A stretch of DNA of 35,016 nt from assembly GCA_027306695.1 (NCBI GenBank), contig DAHUZH010000027.1:1-35016 (forward strand). The letters run 5' to 3'. A program made the position numbers and the translations under genes. The notes under the pieces were generated by a model. It was given only the letters and a program-made list of their open reading frames with translations. It was not told the DNA's origin and ran no database searches. Source of the stretch: Acidobacteriaceae bacterium (GTDB taxonomy: Bacteria; Acidobacteriota; Terriglobia; Terriglobales; Acidobacteriaceae). This document shows positions 7,735 to 20,069 of this stretch, piece after piece. Numbering within the stretch: the stretch's first letter is position 1; each line of letters opens with the position of its first letter.

Positions 7735-8658
7735 TTACAACGCTTTTTCCACCTGAAAATAAAATGGGTCGCCACGTTCGTTCGCTAGCGATTCCACCAC
7801 TTTCATAAAAGCCAGCGAGGCATGCGATAGGTTGGCTTGACGGCGATGGACCAGGCGAAGACGGCGCTCCAGCAGCAGTTCCGGCACGCGCACCTGCACC
7901 AGCTCGCCGCGTTCGATCTCGGGCCGCGCGGTCAGTCCCGGCAACAAGGCCACGCCGTTTCCCATGCCGACGAAGCGCTTGATCGCCTCCAGGCTGGGCA
8001 ACTCCACCGGCATGTTCAGCGGCGTGCGATGCCGCCGGAAGGTCTGCACCACCTTCTGCCGCAGCGGCGACGGTATATTGTGCGCGACAAAATTCTCCGC
8101 GCCCAATTGATGGATGGAAATCTCCTTCGCGCGCGCCAGCGGATGGCGAGGATGCATAACAAATACCAGTTCATCGCGATAGACCACGATAGAGCGGATC
8201 TGCGGGTCGTCCGGGCGATAGGAGACAATTCCGAACTCCACCGAATGCTGCATCAACTCTTCGGTCATGCGGCTGGCCAGCGACCGTTGCACCGTCACCT
8301 TGATCTGCGGAGACAGCTTGCGGAAAGCGTCCAGCACTGGGAGCAAATAAAGACAGGTGTACTCATTCGCCGCCAGGTTCAACCGGCCTCGATGCAGTGA
8401 GCGCAGCTCCGACAATGCGGCGGTTGCTTCTCCGCGCAGATTCAGCAATCGTTCCGCATATTCGCGTAGTACCTCCCCGGCGGCCGTTAAGGTGGCCTCC
8501 CGCGCGGCGCGGTCGAACAGCACTTCGTCCATTTCCTCTTCCAGCTTACGGATTACCTGGCTGATCGCGGGCTGCGTGCGGTGCAGGCGTACTGCGGCCC
8601 GGGAAAAACTCCGCTCATCGGCGACAGCCATAAAGGTTTCCAACTGAAACAGGTCCAT
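7735..8658 (-). CDS. LysR-family transcriptional regulator
   Basis: This 307-residue protein has the LysR N-terminal HTH (MDLFQLETFMAVADERSFSR, then AAVRLHRTQPAISQVIRKLE) and a periplasmic-binding-protein-like effector domain from about residue 90 (RGRLNLAANEYTCLYLLPVL). It is divergent from leuA, with 137 bp between the two start codons, and that space holds dyads of LysR type. It is therefore a strong candidate to control the leu-ilv genes and itself. The effector is not deducible; a pathway intermediate such as isopropylmalate would be a reasonable guess. The start ATG at 8658 fits the family N-terminus exactly. Confidence 0.92.
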   Translation of the reverse strand: MDLFQLETFMAVADERSFSRAAVRLHRTQPAISQVIRKLEEEMDEVLFDRAAREATLTAAGEVLREYAERLLNLRGEATAALSELRSLHRGRLNLAANEYTCLYLLPVLDAFRKLSPQIKVTVQRSLASRMTEELMQHSVEFGIVSYRPDDPQIRSIVVYRDELVFVMHPRHPLARAKEISIHQLGAENFVAHNIPSPLRQKVVQTFRRHRTPLNMPVELPSLEAIKRFVGMGNGVALLPGLTARPEIERGELVQVRVPELLLERRLRLVHRRQANLSHASLAFMKVVESLANERGDPFYFQVEKAL

Positions 8659-8704
8659 GGGTGGTCCTTCTCCGCTTGAATGCCAGGCAGTATCAATAAA
8701 ATAT

Positions 8705-8745
8705 TCTAATACATATAGTAACTAGCATTAGATTGTCTTATGCTA
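8705..8745. promoter_or_regulatory. putative LysR operator cluster between lysR and leuA
   Basis: Two overlapping imperfect dyads are present. One has arms TAGCATTAG (8723-8731) and CTTATGCTA (8737-8745), 8 of 9 paired with a 5-nt spacer. The other has arms TCTAATAC (8705-8712) and GCATTAGA (8725-8732), 7 of 8 paired. They lie in an AT-rich stretch upstream of leuA. LysR proteins commonly bind such paired sites as recognition and activation boxes. A TATGCT at 8739-8744 could be a -10 element, but no -35 was recognised. Confidence 0.5.
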
Positions 8746-8795
8746 ACTTAATAACAGGAACGGCTCCCCTTCCAGCCGTCATTGAGGCAAAGCGA

Positions 8796-9977
<1,182 letters not shown>

Positions 9978-10052
9978 AGTAACAACCATTACTTCGACAC
10001 AGGCTTAGCCGCTCATCGAAATCGAACTCTCCACGCAGGAGCAGGAACCGCA

Positions 10053-11162
10053 ATGAAAATCAAAGTCACCATCGTCGCCGGAGATGGAATCGGCCCCGAA
10101 GTTACCCGCGAGGCCGTCCATATCTTGGAATCCGTCGGCCAACTCAATGGCTACAAATTCCAATTCACTGAGATGCCGATCGGCGGCGTTGCCATTCGCC
10201 AACACGGTTCGCCGTTGCCGACTACGACGCTCGATGCAGCGCTCGACAGCGATGCTGTGCTGCTCGGCGCTGTCGGCGGGAATGAGTTCAATTCCTTGCC
10301 CCCGGACAAGCGCCCGGAGGCCGGACTGCTCCAGTTGCGCCACGCGCTCGGCGGCTTTGCCAATCTGCGTCCCTCTGTGGCCTATGCATCGCTCAGCAAC
10401 AACTCTCCTCTGCGCCCGGAAGTCACCGATGGCGCGGACATTCTGTTCGTCCGCGAACTGCTGGGCGGCCTGTACTTCGGCGAGCCGCGCTCCTGGGACC
10501 GCGAAACCGGTGTGGGCCTGAACACCATGCGGTATACCCGGGATGAAGTTGTCCGCGTGGCGCGCATCGCATTTGAGTTGGCACAGAAGCGCCGCAAGAA
10601 AGTTACCTCGGTCGATAAGGCCAACGTGCTCGAAGTCTCGCAACTCTGGCGCGCTACGGTCATTGATGTGGCCGCCGAGTATCCCGACGTCGCCCTCGAA
10701 CACCAATATGTCGACGCTTGCGCCATGCACCTGATGAACACTCCGCGCAATTTTGACGTGGTTGTGACAGAAAATCTTTTTGGCGACATTCTTTCCGATG
10801 AAGCCGCCGTCATCACCGGTTCGCTCGGCATGCTGCCTTCGGCGACGATTGGCGGAAAAGTCAATCTCTACGAGCCAGTCCACGGTTCCGCTCCAGACAT
10901 CGCGGGCACGGGCAAGGCCAATCCGCTGGGCGCGATTTTGACTGCGGCCATGCTGCTGCGTCACACCGCAAATCTCGAACAGGATGCGCTTGCCATCGAG
11001 ACTGCTGTGCAGCGCGTGTTGACGCGCGGCTATCGCACCGCCGACCTGGCGCGCACCAATCAGCCCGGCCAGCAGATCGTGACCACGCAGGAGATGGGTC
11101 GCCTGGTCTTTGAGGTGTTGAATGAAATCATCGATCGCCGACAGGCCATGCATGCCGTCTAG
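10053..11162 (+). CDS. leuB: 3-isopropylmalate dehydrogenase
   Basis: LeuB oxidises and decarboxylates 3-isopropylmalate to 2-oxoisocaproate using NAD. The 369-residue length is normal. Visible motifs are [15 protein letters not shown] at the N-terminus, the substrate-binding [10 protein letters not shown] region, [15 protein letters not shown], and the metal/NAD motif [20 protein letters not shown] followed by [18 protein letters not shown] ribosome binding site (AGGAGCAGGA) precedes the ATG. It follows leuA by 75 bp and precedes leuC by 52 bp, so all are likely on one transcript; the 75-bp gap shows no hairpin terminator. Confidence 0.95.
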   Translation: MKIKVTIVAGDGIGPEVTREAVHILESVGQLNGYKFQFTEMPIGGVAIRQHGSPLPTTTLDAALDSDAVLLGAVGGNEFNSLPPDKRPEAGLLQLRHALGGFANLRPSVAYASLSNNSPLRPEVTDGADILFVRELLGGLYFGEPRSWDRETGVGLNTMRYTRDEVVRVARIAFELAQKRRKKVTSVDKANVLEVSQLWRATVIDVAAEYPDVALEHQYVDACAMHLMNTPRNFDVVVTENLFGDILSDEAAVITGSLGMLPSATIGGKVNLYEPVHGSAPDIAGTGKANPLGAILTAAMLLRHTANLEQDALAIETAVQRVLTRGYRTADLARTNQPGQQIVTTQEMGRLVFEVLNEIIDRRQAMHAV

Positions 11163-11214
11163 CGCCTCGTTACCGTTGCTACAATCTCGAATCGGAAATC
11201 AGTGAAATAAAAAT

Positions 11215-12633
11215 ATGCCGAACACTCCAAAAACGCTGTTTGAAAAAATCTGGGACGCCCACGTCGTCGTCGCGCCGGAAGGCGAGCCGGCGCTGCTCTA
11301 CATCGACCTGCACCTGCTGCATGAGGTCACCTCCCCGCAGGCCTTCGATGGTCTGCGCCTGGCTGGACGCACGGTGCGCCGTCCAGACCGCTCGCTCGCG
11401 ACCGTGGACCACAATGTTCCTACCACCAGCGACCGGCTCATTATTAAGGACGCCATCGCCGCCAAGCAGATTGAAACCTTGCGCCGCAATTGCAAAGAAT
11501 TCGGCATTGAACTTTACGATGTGCAATCTCCGCAGCAAGGCATCGTACACATTATCGGCCCGGAACTCGGCTTCACAAAGCCCGGCATGACCATCGTCTG
11601 CGGCGACAGCCACACCAGCACCCACGGCGCATTCGGCGCGCTGGCCTTCGGCATCGGAACCAGTGAAGTCGAGCACGTCCTGGCCACGCAGTGTCTGCCG
11701 CAATCGAAGCCGAAGACCTTCCGCATTTCCGTCGAAGGTGAATTGCCCGCCGCCGTCACCGCGAAAGATATTGCACTCGGCATCATTGGCCGCATCGGCA
11801 CCGACGGCGCCACCGGCTGTGTCGTGGAGTATGCAGGCTCGGCCATCCGCGCCCTCTCCATGGAAGGCCGCATGACCGTCTGCAATATGAGCATCGAGTC
11901 TGGCGCGCGCGCCGGCATGATCGCCCCCGACGCCACCACCTTCACGTATCTCAAGGGACGCCCCGAATCTCCGCAGGGCAAAGCATGGGAGGAAGCCGTC
12001 GCGCAGTGGAGCAAGCTGTCTTCCGACCCCGGTGCAACGTCCGACCGCGAACTCGTCATCCCCGCGCAGGAATTGACTCCATTCGTCACCTGGGGCACGC
12101 ATCCCGGCATGGTGGTCTCCGTCACGGGATCAGTCCCCACGCCCGCCTCGGCTCCAACCGATTCCGAACGCCGCGCCTACGAGCGTGCGCTCGAATACAT
12201 GGCGCTCACGCCCGGCACGAAAATGGAGAATGTTCCCATCGACCGCGTTTTTATTGGCTCCTGCACCAACGCCCGTATTGAAGACTTGCGCGCCGCCGCA
12301 AAAATCGTCAGCGGTTATAAAGTGAACACAAAAGTCCGCGCCATGGTCGTACCCGGCTCGCAGCGCGTGAAAGCGGAGGCCGAAAGCGAGGGCCTCGACC
12401 GCATCTTTCGCGAGGCCGGCTTCGAGTGGCGCGAACCCGGCTGCTCCATGTGCCTGGGCATGAATCCCGACATTCTCGAACCCGGTGAACGCTGCGCCTC
12501 CACCAGCAACCGCAACTTCGAGGGCCGCCAGGGCCGCGGCGGACGCACCCATCTCGTCAGTCCAGCGATGGCCGCAGCAGCAGCCATTGCTGGCCACTTC
12601 ACCGATGTTCGCAACTGGGAGTTCCGCAAATAG
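11215..12633 (+). CDS. leuC: 3-isopropylmalate dehydratase, large subunit
   Basis: LeuC with LeuD isomerises 2- to 3-isopropylmalate. The 472-residue protein is of the bacterial (long) type. The [4Fe-4S] ligands are visible as Cys350 in [13 protein letters not shown] and Cys410 and Cys413 in [10 protein letters not shown]. Other aconitase-family motifs are [28 protein letters not shown] and the final [15 protein letters not shown]. The stop codon is followed by the leuD ATG after 2 bp, so the two subunits are translationally linked. No ribosome binding site stands out before the ATG at 11215. Confidence 0.96.
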   Translation: MPNTPKTLFEKIWDAHVVVAPEGEPALLYIDLHLLHEVTSPQAFDGLRLAGRTVRRPDRSLATVDHNVPTTSDRLIIKDAIAAKQIETLRRNCKEFGIELYDVQSPQQGIVHIIGPELGFTKPGMTIVCGDSHTSTHGAFGALAFGIGTSEVEHVLATQCLPQSKPKTFRISVEGELPAAVTAKDIALGIIGRIGTDGATGCVVEYAGSAIRALSMEGRMTVCNMSIESGARAGMIAPDATTFTYLKGRPESPQGKAWEEAVAQWSKLSSDPGATSDRELVIPAQELTPFVTWGTHPGMVVSVTGSVPTPASAPTDSERRAYERALEYMALTPGTKMENVPIDRVFIGSCTNARIEDLRAAAKIVSGYKVNTKVRAMVVPGSQRVKAEAESEGLDRIFREAGFEWREPGCSMCLGMNPDILEPGERCASTSNRNFEGRQGRGGRTHLVSPAMAAAAAIAGHFTDVRNWEFRK

Positions 12634-12635
12634 CT

Positions 12636-13274
12636 ATGAAACCATTTCGTACACTTACCTCCAAGGTCGCCCCGCTCGACGCTGTTAACGTCGATACGGA
12701 CCAGATCATTCCGAAGCAGTTTTTGAAACGCATTGAACGCACTGGCTATGGCGAGTTTCTTTTTTTCGACTGGCGCAAAAATTCCGACGGCTCTCCCAAC
12801 CCGGAGTTTTCTCTGAATAAGCCGCAATATAAAGGTGCGGAAATTCTCGTCGCCGGGCGCAACTTCGGCTGTGGCTCCTCGCGCGAGCATGCCGCGTGGG
12901 CCTTGAGCGACTACGGCTTTCGCTGCGTGATTGCACCCAGCTTCGCCGACATCTTTTTTTCAAACGCCGGTAAGAACGGCATCCTGCTGGTCATGCTGCC
13001 AGACGACAAAGTTGCGCAGCTCTTGGAGCGCGCGCAGCATCCCGGCTATAAGCTGCATGTCTCGCTCGAAATGCAGACCGTCAAAGATGATCAGGGCTTT
13101 CACGAATCGTTTACCATCGACCCGTTCCGCCGCTCGTGCCTGCTCGAAGGTCTGGACGACATCGGGCTGACGCTGCGCCACGCCGCGGCGCTCGACAAAT
13201 TTGAGAAACATCATGATGCCGCCTTCTGGTCGGCCCCTCGCTCCAACAGCAGCCAAAAGGAGTCCCGCGCATGA
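12636..13274 (+). CDS. leuD: 3-isopropylmalate dehydratase, small subunit
   Basis: The 212-residue protein begins [20 protein letters not shown] and contains [17 protein letters not shown], the swivel-domain loop of LeuD that completes the active site of LeuC. A C-terminal extension of about 15 residues, rich in Ser and ending after [10 protein letters not shown], is not part of the conserved fold. The stop overlaps the ilvD start as ATGA, so translation is coupled, tying the leucine branch to the shared valine/isoleucine genes. Confidence 0.95.
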   Translation: MKPFRTLTSKVAPLDAVNVDTDQIIPKQFLKRIERTGYGEFLFFDWRKNSDGSPNPEFSLNKPQYKGAEILVAGRNFGCGSSREHAAWALSDYGFRCVIAPSFADIFFSNAGKNGILLVMLPDDKVAQLLERAQHPGYKLHVSLEMQTVKDDQGFHESFTIDPFRRSCLLEGLDDIGLTLRHAAALDKFEKHHDAAFWSAPRSNSSQKESRA

Positions 13275-14965
13275 GCGACAGCAACGGCAATCACAATCCC
13301 AAGCACAATAGCGTTCCACTGACGGAAGGCCCCAGCCGCGCAGCCGCGCGCGCCATGCTGCACGCCATCGGTTTTTCCCGCGAAGACCTCACCAAGCCCA
13401 TCATCGGCATCGCCAACACCTGGACCGAAATCGGCCCTTGCAATTTTCATCTGCGCATTCTGGCCGACGCCGTTAAGCAGGGCATCCGCGACGCCGGTGG
13501 CACGCCGATGGAGTTCAACACCATCACCATCTCCGACGGCATCACCATGGGCACACAGGGCATGAAGGCGTCGCTCATCAGCCGCGAAGTTATTGCCGAC
13601 TCCGTCGAACTGGTCGCGCGCGGAAATCTATTCGATGGCCTGGTCGCCATTGCGGGCTGCGACAAAAACCTGCCCGGCACTGTGATGGCGCTGGCTCGTC
13701 TCGACATTCCATCGCTCATGCTTTACGGCGGCTCCATCGCGCCCGGCCATCTCCACGGAAAAGACCTCACCATTCAGGATGTGTTCGAGGCGCAGGGATC
13801 GTACGCGGCGGGCAAGATCGATGATGCGGCGCTCAAAGCCGTCGAAGTCAGCGCGTGCCCCGCCGCCGGGGCCTGCGGAGGCCAGTTCACCGCCAACACC
13901 ATGGCCATGGCGTGCGAATTTCTCGGCATCTCTCCGATGAATCTCTCCGGGATTCCCGCTCTATCGCCGGAAAAAACAAAGGCATGCCGCACCGCCGGAG
14001 CGCTCGTTCTGGAACTGGCAAAACGCGATCTGCGTCCATCAAAAATCATCACCCGCGCATCACTTGAAAACGCCATCGCAAGCGTCGCCGCTTCCGGTGG
14101 CTCGACCAACGCGGTCCTTCATCTCATCGCCATCGCGCACGAAGCTGGCATTCTTCTTTCCGTCGACGACTTCGACAACATCAGCGCAAAAACGCCACTG
14201 CTCTGCGACTTGAAGCCCGGCGGCCGCTACGTGGCCACGGACTATCAGGAAGCGGGCGGCAGCCGTCTTCTGGCGCAGCGCCTGCTTGCAGGCAACCTCA
14301 TCGACGGCAGCACGCTAAATGTCTCTGGCCGCACGCTCGCGGAAGAGGCCGCGCTGGCGCAGGAAAAACCCGGTCAACCGGTCATTCATGCGCTCGACAA
14401 ACCGTTGAAGCCGACCGGCGGCCTCGTCATTCTGAAAGGCAATCTCGCGCCCGAGGGTTGCGTCATCAAAGTTGCCGGACATGAACGCCTCACGCATCGC
14501 GGCCCGGCGCGTGTCTTCGATACGGAAGAGGCATGCTTCGCCGCCCTGCAAGCTGGCAAACTGAACCCGAACGATGTCGTCGTCATTCGCTACGAAGGAC
14601 CGAAAGGCGGTCCCGGCATGCGGGAAATGCTGCAAGTCACCGCCGCCATCGCTGGTATTGCCGAGTTGAGCGATACGATCGCGCTGCTCACGGACGGCCG
14701 TTTTTCCGGCGCGACGCGCGGGCTGATGGCTGGCCATGTCTCTCCTGAAGCCGCGCTCGGCGGACCGATCGCTGCCGTTCGCGACGGCGACATGATCGTC
14801 TTCGATATTCCCAAGCGTGAGCTGCGCGTTGAGTTGAGCGATGCGGAAATTGCGGCGCGCATGAAGCATTGGCAGGCCCCCGCACCGCAATATCCGCGCG
14901 GTGTCTTCCGCAAGTATGCGGAAAGTGTTGCATCGGCCTCACGCGGAGCAGTTACGAACTATTGA
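13271..14965 (+). CDS. ilvD: dihydroxy-acid dehydratase
   Basis: IlvD dehydrates 2,3-dihydroxyisovalerate (and the methylvalerate analogue) to the 2-oxo acids. The 564-residue length is normal. Iron-sulfur cluster Cys residues are seen in [19 protein letters not shown] and [34 protein letters not shown] and the C-terminal [20 protein letters not shown] are also typical. It overlaps leuD by 4 bp and is followed by ilvB after 15 bp. Placing ilvD between the leu genes and ilvBNC fits a single transcript making valine and leucine. Confidence 0.96.
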   Translation: MSDSNGNHNPKHNSVPLTEGPSRAAARAMLHAIGFSREDLTKPIIGIANTWTEIGPCNFHLRILADAVKQGIRDAGGTPMEFNTITISDGITMGTQGMKASLISREVIADSVELVARGNLFDGLVAIAGCDKNLPGTVMALARLDIPSLMLYGGSIAPGHLHGKDLTIQDVFEAQGSYAAGKIDDAALKAVEVSACPAAGACGGQFTANTMAMACEFLGISPMNLSGIPALSPEKTKACRTAGALVLELAKRDLRPSKIITRASLENAIASVAASGGSTNAVLHLIAIAHEAGILLSVDDFDNISAKTPLLCDLKPGGRYVATDYQEAGGSRLLAQRLLAGNLIDGSTLNVSGRTLAEEAALAQEKPGQPVIHALDKPLKPTGGLVILKGNLAPEGCVIKVAGHERLTHRGPARVFDTEEACFAALQAGKLNPNDVVVIRYEGPKGGPGMREMLQVTAAIAGIAELSDTIALLTDGRFSGATRGLMAGHVSPEAALGGPIAAVRDGDMIVFDIPKRELRVELSDAEIAARMKHWQAPAPQYPRGVFRKYAESVASASRGAVTNY

Positions 14966-14980
14966 TGGAGAAGGCTATTT

Positions 14981-16765
14981 ATGAGCAACTCTGCTAAGAA
15001 CGGCTCTGACAATATGAACTCTTCGGACCCTGCAATGACCAGCCAGCCCACACGGTTGACCGGCGCAGAGACGCTGTGGGCCACGCTGGTTGGCGAAGGC
15101 GTGCGCGATGTCTTCGGCTATCCCGGCGGCGCGATTCTTCCGGCGTACGATGCGCTGCGAAAATTTCCCATTCGCCACATATTAGTGCGCCATGAACAGG
15201 GCGCGGCGCACATGGCGGACGGTTATGCGCGCGCTTCGGGCCGCGTCGGCGTGGCCATCGCCACTTCAGGGCCGGGCGCGACCAACCTCGTCACCGGCAT
15301 CGCCAACGCCATGCTCGACTCGATTCCAATCGTCTGCGTCACCGGCCAGGTTTCCAGCAAAGTGCTCGGCACCGATGCGTTTCAGGAAGTCGACATCACC
15401 GGCATCACGCTGCCCGTGACCAAACACAATTATCTGGTCAGCCGCACAGAAGACATCGCACCCGCGCTGCGCGAGGCCTTCCGCGTGGCCCAGTCCGGTC
15501 GCCCCGGCCCGGTGCTGGTTGATATCACCAAAGACGCGCAGCAGAATTCCGCCATCTTTGACTTCGAGGCTGCCGCGCCCGCGCCGTATCGTCCGCACCC
15601 CATGCTGCGCGCCGATTCGACTTCTATCCGCGAAGCGCTGGAGTTGCTGCGTGCCGCCAAGCGCCCCGTGATTCTCGCGGGTCATGGCATCCTGCATTCG
15701 CGCGCGCTCGAACAAGTGCGCACGCTTGCCGAACGCGCGCAGATTCCAGTCGCATGCACGCTACTCGGACTAACGGCCTTCCCGGCCTCGCATCCGCTGA
15801 ACCTCGGCATGATGGGCATGCACGGCGAAAGCTGGGTCAACACAGCCATCCAGCAGGCGGACGTGCTCATCGCCTGCGGCATGCGCTTCGACGACCGCGT
15901 GACTGGCGCGCTCACCACCTACGCGCCCAACGCGAAAAAGATTCACATCGAGATCGATCCCGCGGAGATCAACAAAAATGTTCGCGTCGATGTGGCCCTG
16001 ATCGGCGACCTGAAAGAAGTTCTCGAAACCCTGCTGCCGCTGCTGCCCGAGCGCAACAGCTCGCCGTGGCTCAACGCAATTTCCGCCATGAAGGGCGACG
16101 CTTCCGTCCGCGACATTCAACATCTGCCGGACAACGGCCACCTATACTCGGCGCACGTCATGCACGATCTGTGGCGCGAAACTAACGGAGACGCCATCGT
16201 CGTCACCGACGTCGGCCAGCATCAAATGTGGGAGGCGCAGTATTACAAGCACGACCGTCCGCGCTCACTCATCACCTCCGGCGGCCTCGGAACCATGGGC
16301 TTTGCGCTGCCCGCCGCCATTGGCGCAAAGGTCGCCTGCCCGGACAAAGAAGTCTGGGTGGTCGCGGGCGATGGCGGTTTTCAGATGACCAGCGCCGAGC
16401 TGTCCACCATTGCGCAGGAAAATCTCAATATCAACATCGCCATCATTAACAATGGTTATCTCGGCATGGTGCGGCAGTGGCAGGAATTTTTTTACGATAA
16501 AAATTATCAGTCCACGCCGCTGCTCAGTCCCGACTTCGTCAAGCTGGCCGCCGCGCATGGCATCCGCGGCGCACATGTCAGGAAGCGCGGCGAGGTCGTC
16601 TCCACCGTGCAGGAGGCGCGTTCGCATGAAGGCGCATTCCTGATCGATTTTCACGTCGAACAGGAAGACTCCGTCTACCCAATGATCCCCAGCGGAGCGG
16701 CGCTGCATGAAATGATCCGGAGGCCCTCGGAAAATCCGCTGGTGGAAACGGCATCGGAAGCCTAG
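14981..16765 (+). CDS. ilvB: acetolactate synthase, large (catalytic) subunit
   Basis: IlvB uses thiamine diphosphate (ThDP) to join two pyruvates (or pyruvate and 2-oxobutyrate), the first common step. The 594-residue chain has the ThDP-activating Glu in VRHEQGAAHMADGYARASG, GPGATNLVTGIANAM, the central FAD-binding region (ACGMRFDDRVTG), and the ThDP/Mg motif GDGGFQMTSAELSTIAQEN ending in INNGYLGMVRQWQ. About 25 extra polar residues precede the conserved LTGAETLWATL. The ATG at 14981 has GGAG 14 nt upstream; the internal ATG at 15035 (MTSQPTRLTG) is also possible. The regulatory subunit gene follows after 14 bp. Confidence 0.96.
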   Translation: MSNSAKNGSDNMNSSDPAMTSQPTRLTGAETLWATLVGEGVRDVFGYPGGAILPAYDALRKFPIRHILVRHEQGAAHMADGYARASGRVGVAIATSGPGATNLVTGIANAMLDSIPIVCVTGQVSSKVLGTDAFQEVDITGITLPVTKHNYLVSRTEDIAPALREAFRVAQSGRPGPVLVDITKDAQQNSAIFDFEAAAPAPYRPHPMLRADSTSIREALELLRAAKRPVILAGHGILHSRALEQVRTLAERAQIPVACTLLGLTAFPASHPLNLGMMGMHGESWVNTAIQQADVLIACGMRFDDRVTGALTTYAPNAKKIHIEIDPAEINKNVRVDVALIGDLKEVLETLLPLLPERNSSPWLNAISAMKGDASVRDIQHLPDNGHLYSAHVMHDLWRETNGDAIVVTDVGQHQMWEAQYYKHDRPRSLITSGGLGTMGFALPAAIGAKVACPDKEVWVVAGDGGFQMTSAELSTIAQENLNINIAIINNGYLGMVRQWQEFFYDKNYQSTPLLSPDFVKLAAAHGIRGAHVRKRGEVVSTVQEARSHEGAFLIDFHVEQEDSVYPMIPSGAALHEMIRRPSENPLVETASEA

Positions 16766-16779
16766 GAGCAGGAAGAAAA

Positions 16780-17376
16780 ATGCTGCATACATTTGTTGCG
16801 CTGGTCGAAGACAAACCCGGAGTGCTGACGCGCGTGGCCTCGCTGTTCCGCAGGCTCAACGTCAACATCACGTCGTTGACCGTCGGCAATACGGAGCGGG
16901 AAAGCATCTCGCGCATGACCATCGTGGCCGATGCGGCGGAGGACCGCGCGCATCGCATCATGGCGTCGCTCTACAAACTGGAAAATGTTCTGGAAGTCGA
17001 TGACGTTGGCCGCCAATCGGCGGTGGTTCGCGAACTGGCGCTGTTGAAGGTCGTTTGCACGCCGCAGACGCGCGCAGATTTATTTCAACTGGCCGAGGTC
17101 TTTCACGCACGCATCGTCGATCTGGCGCCGGAATCGCTAATGCTGGAAATCACCGGCAGCGCCAGCAAGATCGAAGGGCTCGTCCAGATCCTTGTACAGA
17201 GCAACCATAAAATTCTTGAAATGGCGCGCACCGGGCGCATGGCCATGCGACGCGGACACCACACCAGCCGCGTGGTGGAGGCGCTAAGCGATGCCACCCC
17301 ACGCACCGAATCCGCGCTCGCTGGCAAACCGAAACTCGTGGCGCTCGATCTGATTGCGCAAGAAGACCACGCATAA
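16780..17376 (+). CDS. ilvN: acetolactate synthase, small (regulatory) subunit
   Basis: The 198-residue protein starts with an ACT domain (MLHTFVALVEDKPGVLTRVA, then SLFRRLNVNITSLTVG) and has the second ACT-like domain typical of this subunit (LALLKVVCTPQTRADLFQLAE, EITGSASKIEGLVQIL). It normally binds valine and controls IlvB. It is about 30 residues longer than the E. coli IlvH type because of a tail after HHTSRVVEAL. As LeuA here lacks its own allosteric domain, this is the one feedback-control subunit visible in the operon. An AGGAGCAGGAAGAAA stretch just upstream serves as ribosome binding site. The symbol ilvH is used for the same role in some genomes. Confidence 0.94.
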   Translation: MLHTFVALVEDKPGVLTRVASLFRRLNVNITSLTVGNTERESISRMTIVADAAEDRAHRIMASLYKLENVLEVDDVGRQSAVVRELALLKVVCTPQTRADLFQLAEVFHARIVDLAPESLMLEITGSASKIEGLVQILVQSNHKILEMARTGRMAMRRGHHTSRVVEALSDATPRTESALAGKPKLVALDLIAQEDHA

Positions 17377-18456
<1,080 letters not shown>

Positions 18457-18499
18457 CGCAGCAAGGAATTCGCACACGCGCATGAATCGAAGAAATGCG

Positions 18500-18519
18500 G
18501 GCAGCCCAAAATGGCTGCC
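18500..18519 (+). terminator. possible terminator after ilvC
   Basis: GGCAGCC (18500-18506) and GGCTGCC (18513-18519) form a 7-bp stem with loop CAAAAT, followed by TTCACTCTT, which is only moderately T-rich. It lies 43 bp after ilvC and 54 bp before the histidine kinase gene, so it would end or attenuate the leu-ilv transcript. Confidence 0.5.
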
Positions 18520-18573
18520 TTCACTCTTCGTCAAAGCATTGTAACCTAGTGGGTCTACCATCGAGAGAACGCC

Positions 18574-20040
18574 ATGGAAACCTCCGCCCAACCGATCGCC
18601 GAAGATTCAGCACTCCCCGCCGGTGTGTCCGTGCTTCACTCCCCGGAGCATGAAGTTCTGGATGCGTTGCGTCAAGTTCGCCAGCTCGACGGACTGACCG
18701 AGAAGGAATTGCTGTGGTTGGTGCAGCACAGCCAGGAATTTTTCGCGCCCAGCGGCACGCGCGTATTCAAGGATGGCGATCCCGCCACGCACATGACGAT
18801 CCTGCTTGCAGGCGAAATTCAGGTCCGGCGTCAGTACGTCAGCCATGGAAGTTTATCCATCGGCCGCTCTGGCCAAATCACCGGGCTGCTGCCTTTTTCC
18901 CGTATGAAAACCCACGGCGGCAACGGCTTAGTCACCGAACCGATTTGGGGGCTGAGACTTCCCAGGGAACTCTTTCCAGAAATGCTGGCGGCCATCCCGT
19001 CCATGAGCCAGCGCTGCGTGTCAATCCTGATGGACCGGGTGCGGGAGATGACCCGTCTCGAACAGCAATCGGAAAAATTGACCGCTCTTGGCAAGCTGGC
19101 GGCCAATCTGGCGCATGAATTGAACAACCCCGCCAGCGCCGCGCAACGTGCCGCCAGCAATCTGCTGGAAGAACTCCGCGTCTATGGAAGGGTCAGCTTC
19201 GATGCGGGCCGCCTTTGCCTGTCGGAAGAACAGGAAGACCGTTACAAGGTCTGGAACCAGAATATTCGTGCCGCTGTAACAAAACGGCCCATTCCCAACC
19301 CGCTGGAAGCTGGCGCATTGGAAGAACGATGGATGGGTTGGCTGGAACAGCAAAAGATCGCAGAGGCATGGTCGATTGCACCTGCATTGGCCGAAGCTGG
19401 TGTTGAACCTGAAGACCTGGTGGAACTCGAAGGTTTTCTCGACGGCGAAGCCATCCAGATTGCCCTCACCCACTTTGCTTCCTCACTGCGCGCCGAGCGA
19501 ATGACCGGCGCCGTACTCGAATCGACCGCACGCATCTTTGAATTGATTCGAGCGGTTCAACAATATTCCTACATGGATCTTGCCCCCATGCAGGACGTGG
19601 ACCTGGCCCAGTCGCTGGAAAATACGTTGAGCATGCTGCACTACCGGCTCCACCACGTCCACATTGTCCGCGAATTTGACCCGGATCTGCCGCGAATTAC
19701 CGCCAATGGAAGTGAGTTGAACCAGGCATGGATGGCGCTGCTGGAAAACGCGCTGGACTCCATGCGAGACCGGGGAACGATTCGCCTGCGCACCCAACTT
19801 TCCGGAGACACGGTGCGCGTGGAGATATGGGATGACGGCCGGGGAATTCCACCAGAGCTGCATAGCCGGATTTTTGAGCCTTTTTTTACCACAAAATCGC
19901 CCGGACATGGGTTGGGGCTAGGGCTCGATGCGGTGCAGCGTATTGTCAGCCGACATCGGGGATTCATTGAAGTGGAATCGAAGCCGGGCGCAACGTGCTT
20001 TCAGGTCAGAATTCCCTTGCAACAGACCGGGGCCTATTGA
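18574..20040 (+). CDS. histidine kinase with N-terminal cyclic-nucleotide-binding domain
   Basis: The 488-residue protein has no membrane span. Residues about 25-150 form a cNMP/CRP-type beta-barrel (FFAPSGTRVFKDGDPATHMT, ILLAGEIQVRRQYV). A dimerisation and phosphoacceptor helix follows with the H box KLAANLAHELNNPASAAQRA near residue 175, and a C-terminal GHKL ATPase with N box (NQAWMALLENALDSM), G1 (IWDDGRGIPPEL), F box (FEPFFTTKS) and G2 (GHGLGLGLDAV). No response regulator gene is next to it. The family is known as soluble sensor kinases; the signal is unknown, and whether a nucleotide is bound cannot be judged from the sequence. It follows the leu-ilv operon by 117 bp. Confidence 0.9.
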   Translation: METSAQPIAEDSALPAGVSVLHSPEHEVLDALRQVRQLDGLTEKELLWLVQHSQEFFAPSGTRVFKDGDPATHMTILLAGEIQVRRQYVSHGSLSIGRSGQITGLLPFSRMKTHGGNGLVTEPIWGLRLPRELFPEMLAAIPSMSQRCVSILMDRVREMTRLEQQSEKLTALGKLAANLAHELNNPASAAQRAASNLLEELRVYGRVSFDAGRLCLSEEQEDRYKVWNQNIRAAVTKRPIPNPLEAGALEERWMGWLEQQKIAEAWSIAPALAEAGVEPEDLVELEGFLDGEAIQIALTHFASSLRAERMTGAVLESTARIFELIRAVQQYSYMDLAPMQDVDLAQSLENTLSMLHYRLHHVHIVREFDPDLPRITANGSELNQAWMALLENALDSMRDRGTIRLRTQLSGDTVRVEIWDDGRGIPPELHSRIFEPFFTTKSPGHGLGLGLDAVQRIVSRHRGFIEVESKPGATCFQVRIPLQQTGAY

Positions 20041-20058
20041 CGAGAATTTTTTCGTCAA
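20037..20058. terminator. hairpin overlapping the kinase stop codon
   Basis: TTGACGA (20037-20043) and TCGTCAA (20052-20058) are a perfect 7-bp inverted repeat around GAATTTTT, overlapping the kinase TGA. It lies between two convergent genes. There is no T run after the stem on the plus strand, so a role as terminator is uncertain. Confidence 0.3.
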
Positions 20059-20069
20059 GACCACGAAGA

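Noticed and set aside
8733-8795. TTG start for leuA adding 21 residues
   Set aside because: It lies within the operator dyad, lacks a ribosome binding site, and the family N-terminus begins at the ATG at 8796.
8659-8795. Leucine-rich leader peptide or T-box ahead of leuA
   Set aside because: Short frames here have no run of Leu or Val codons and no T-box core or terminator hairpin is visible.
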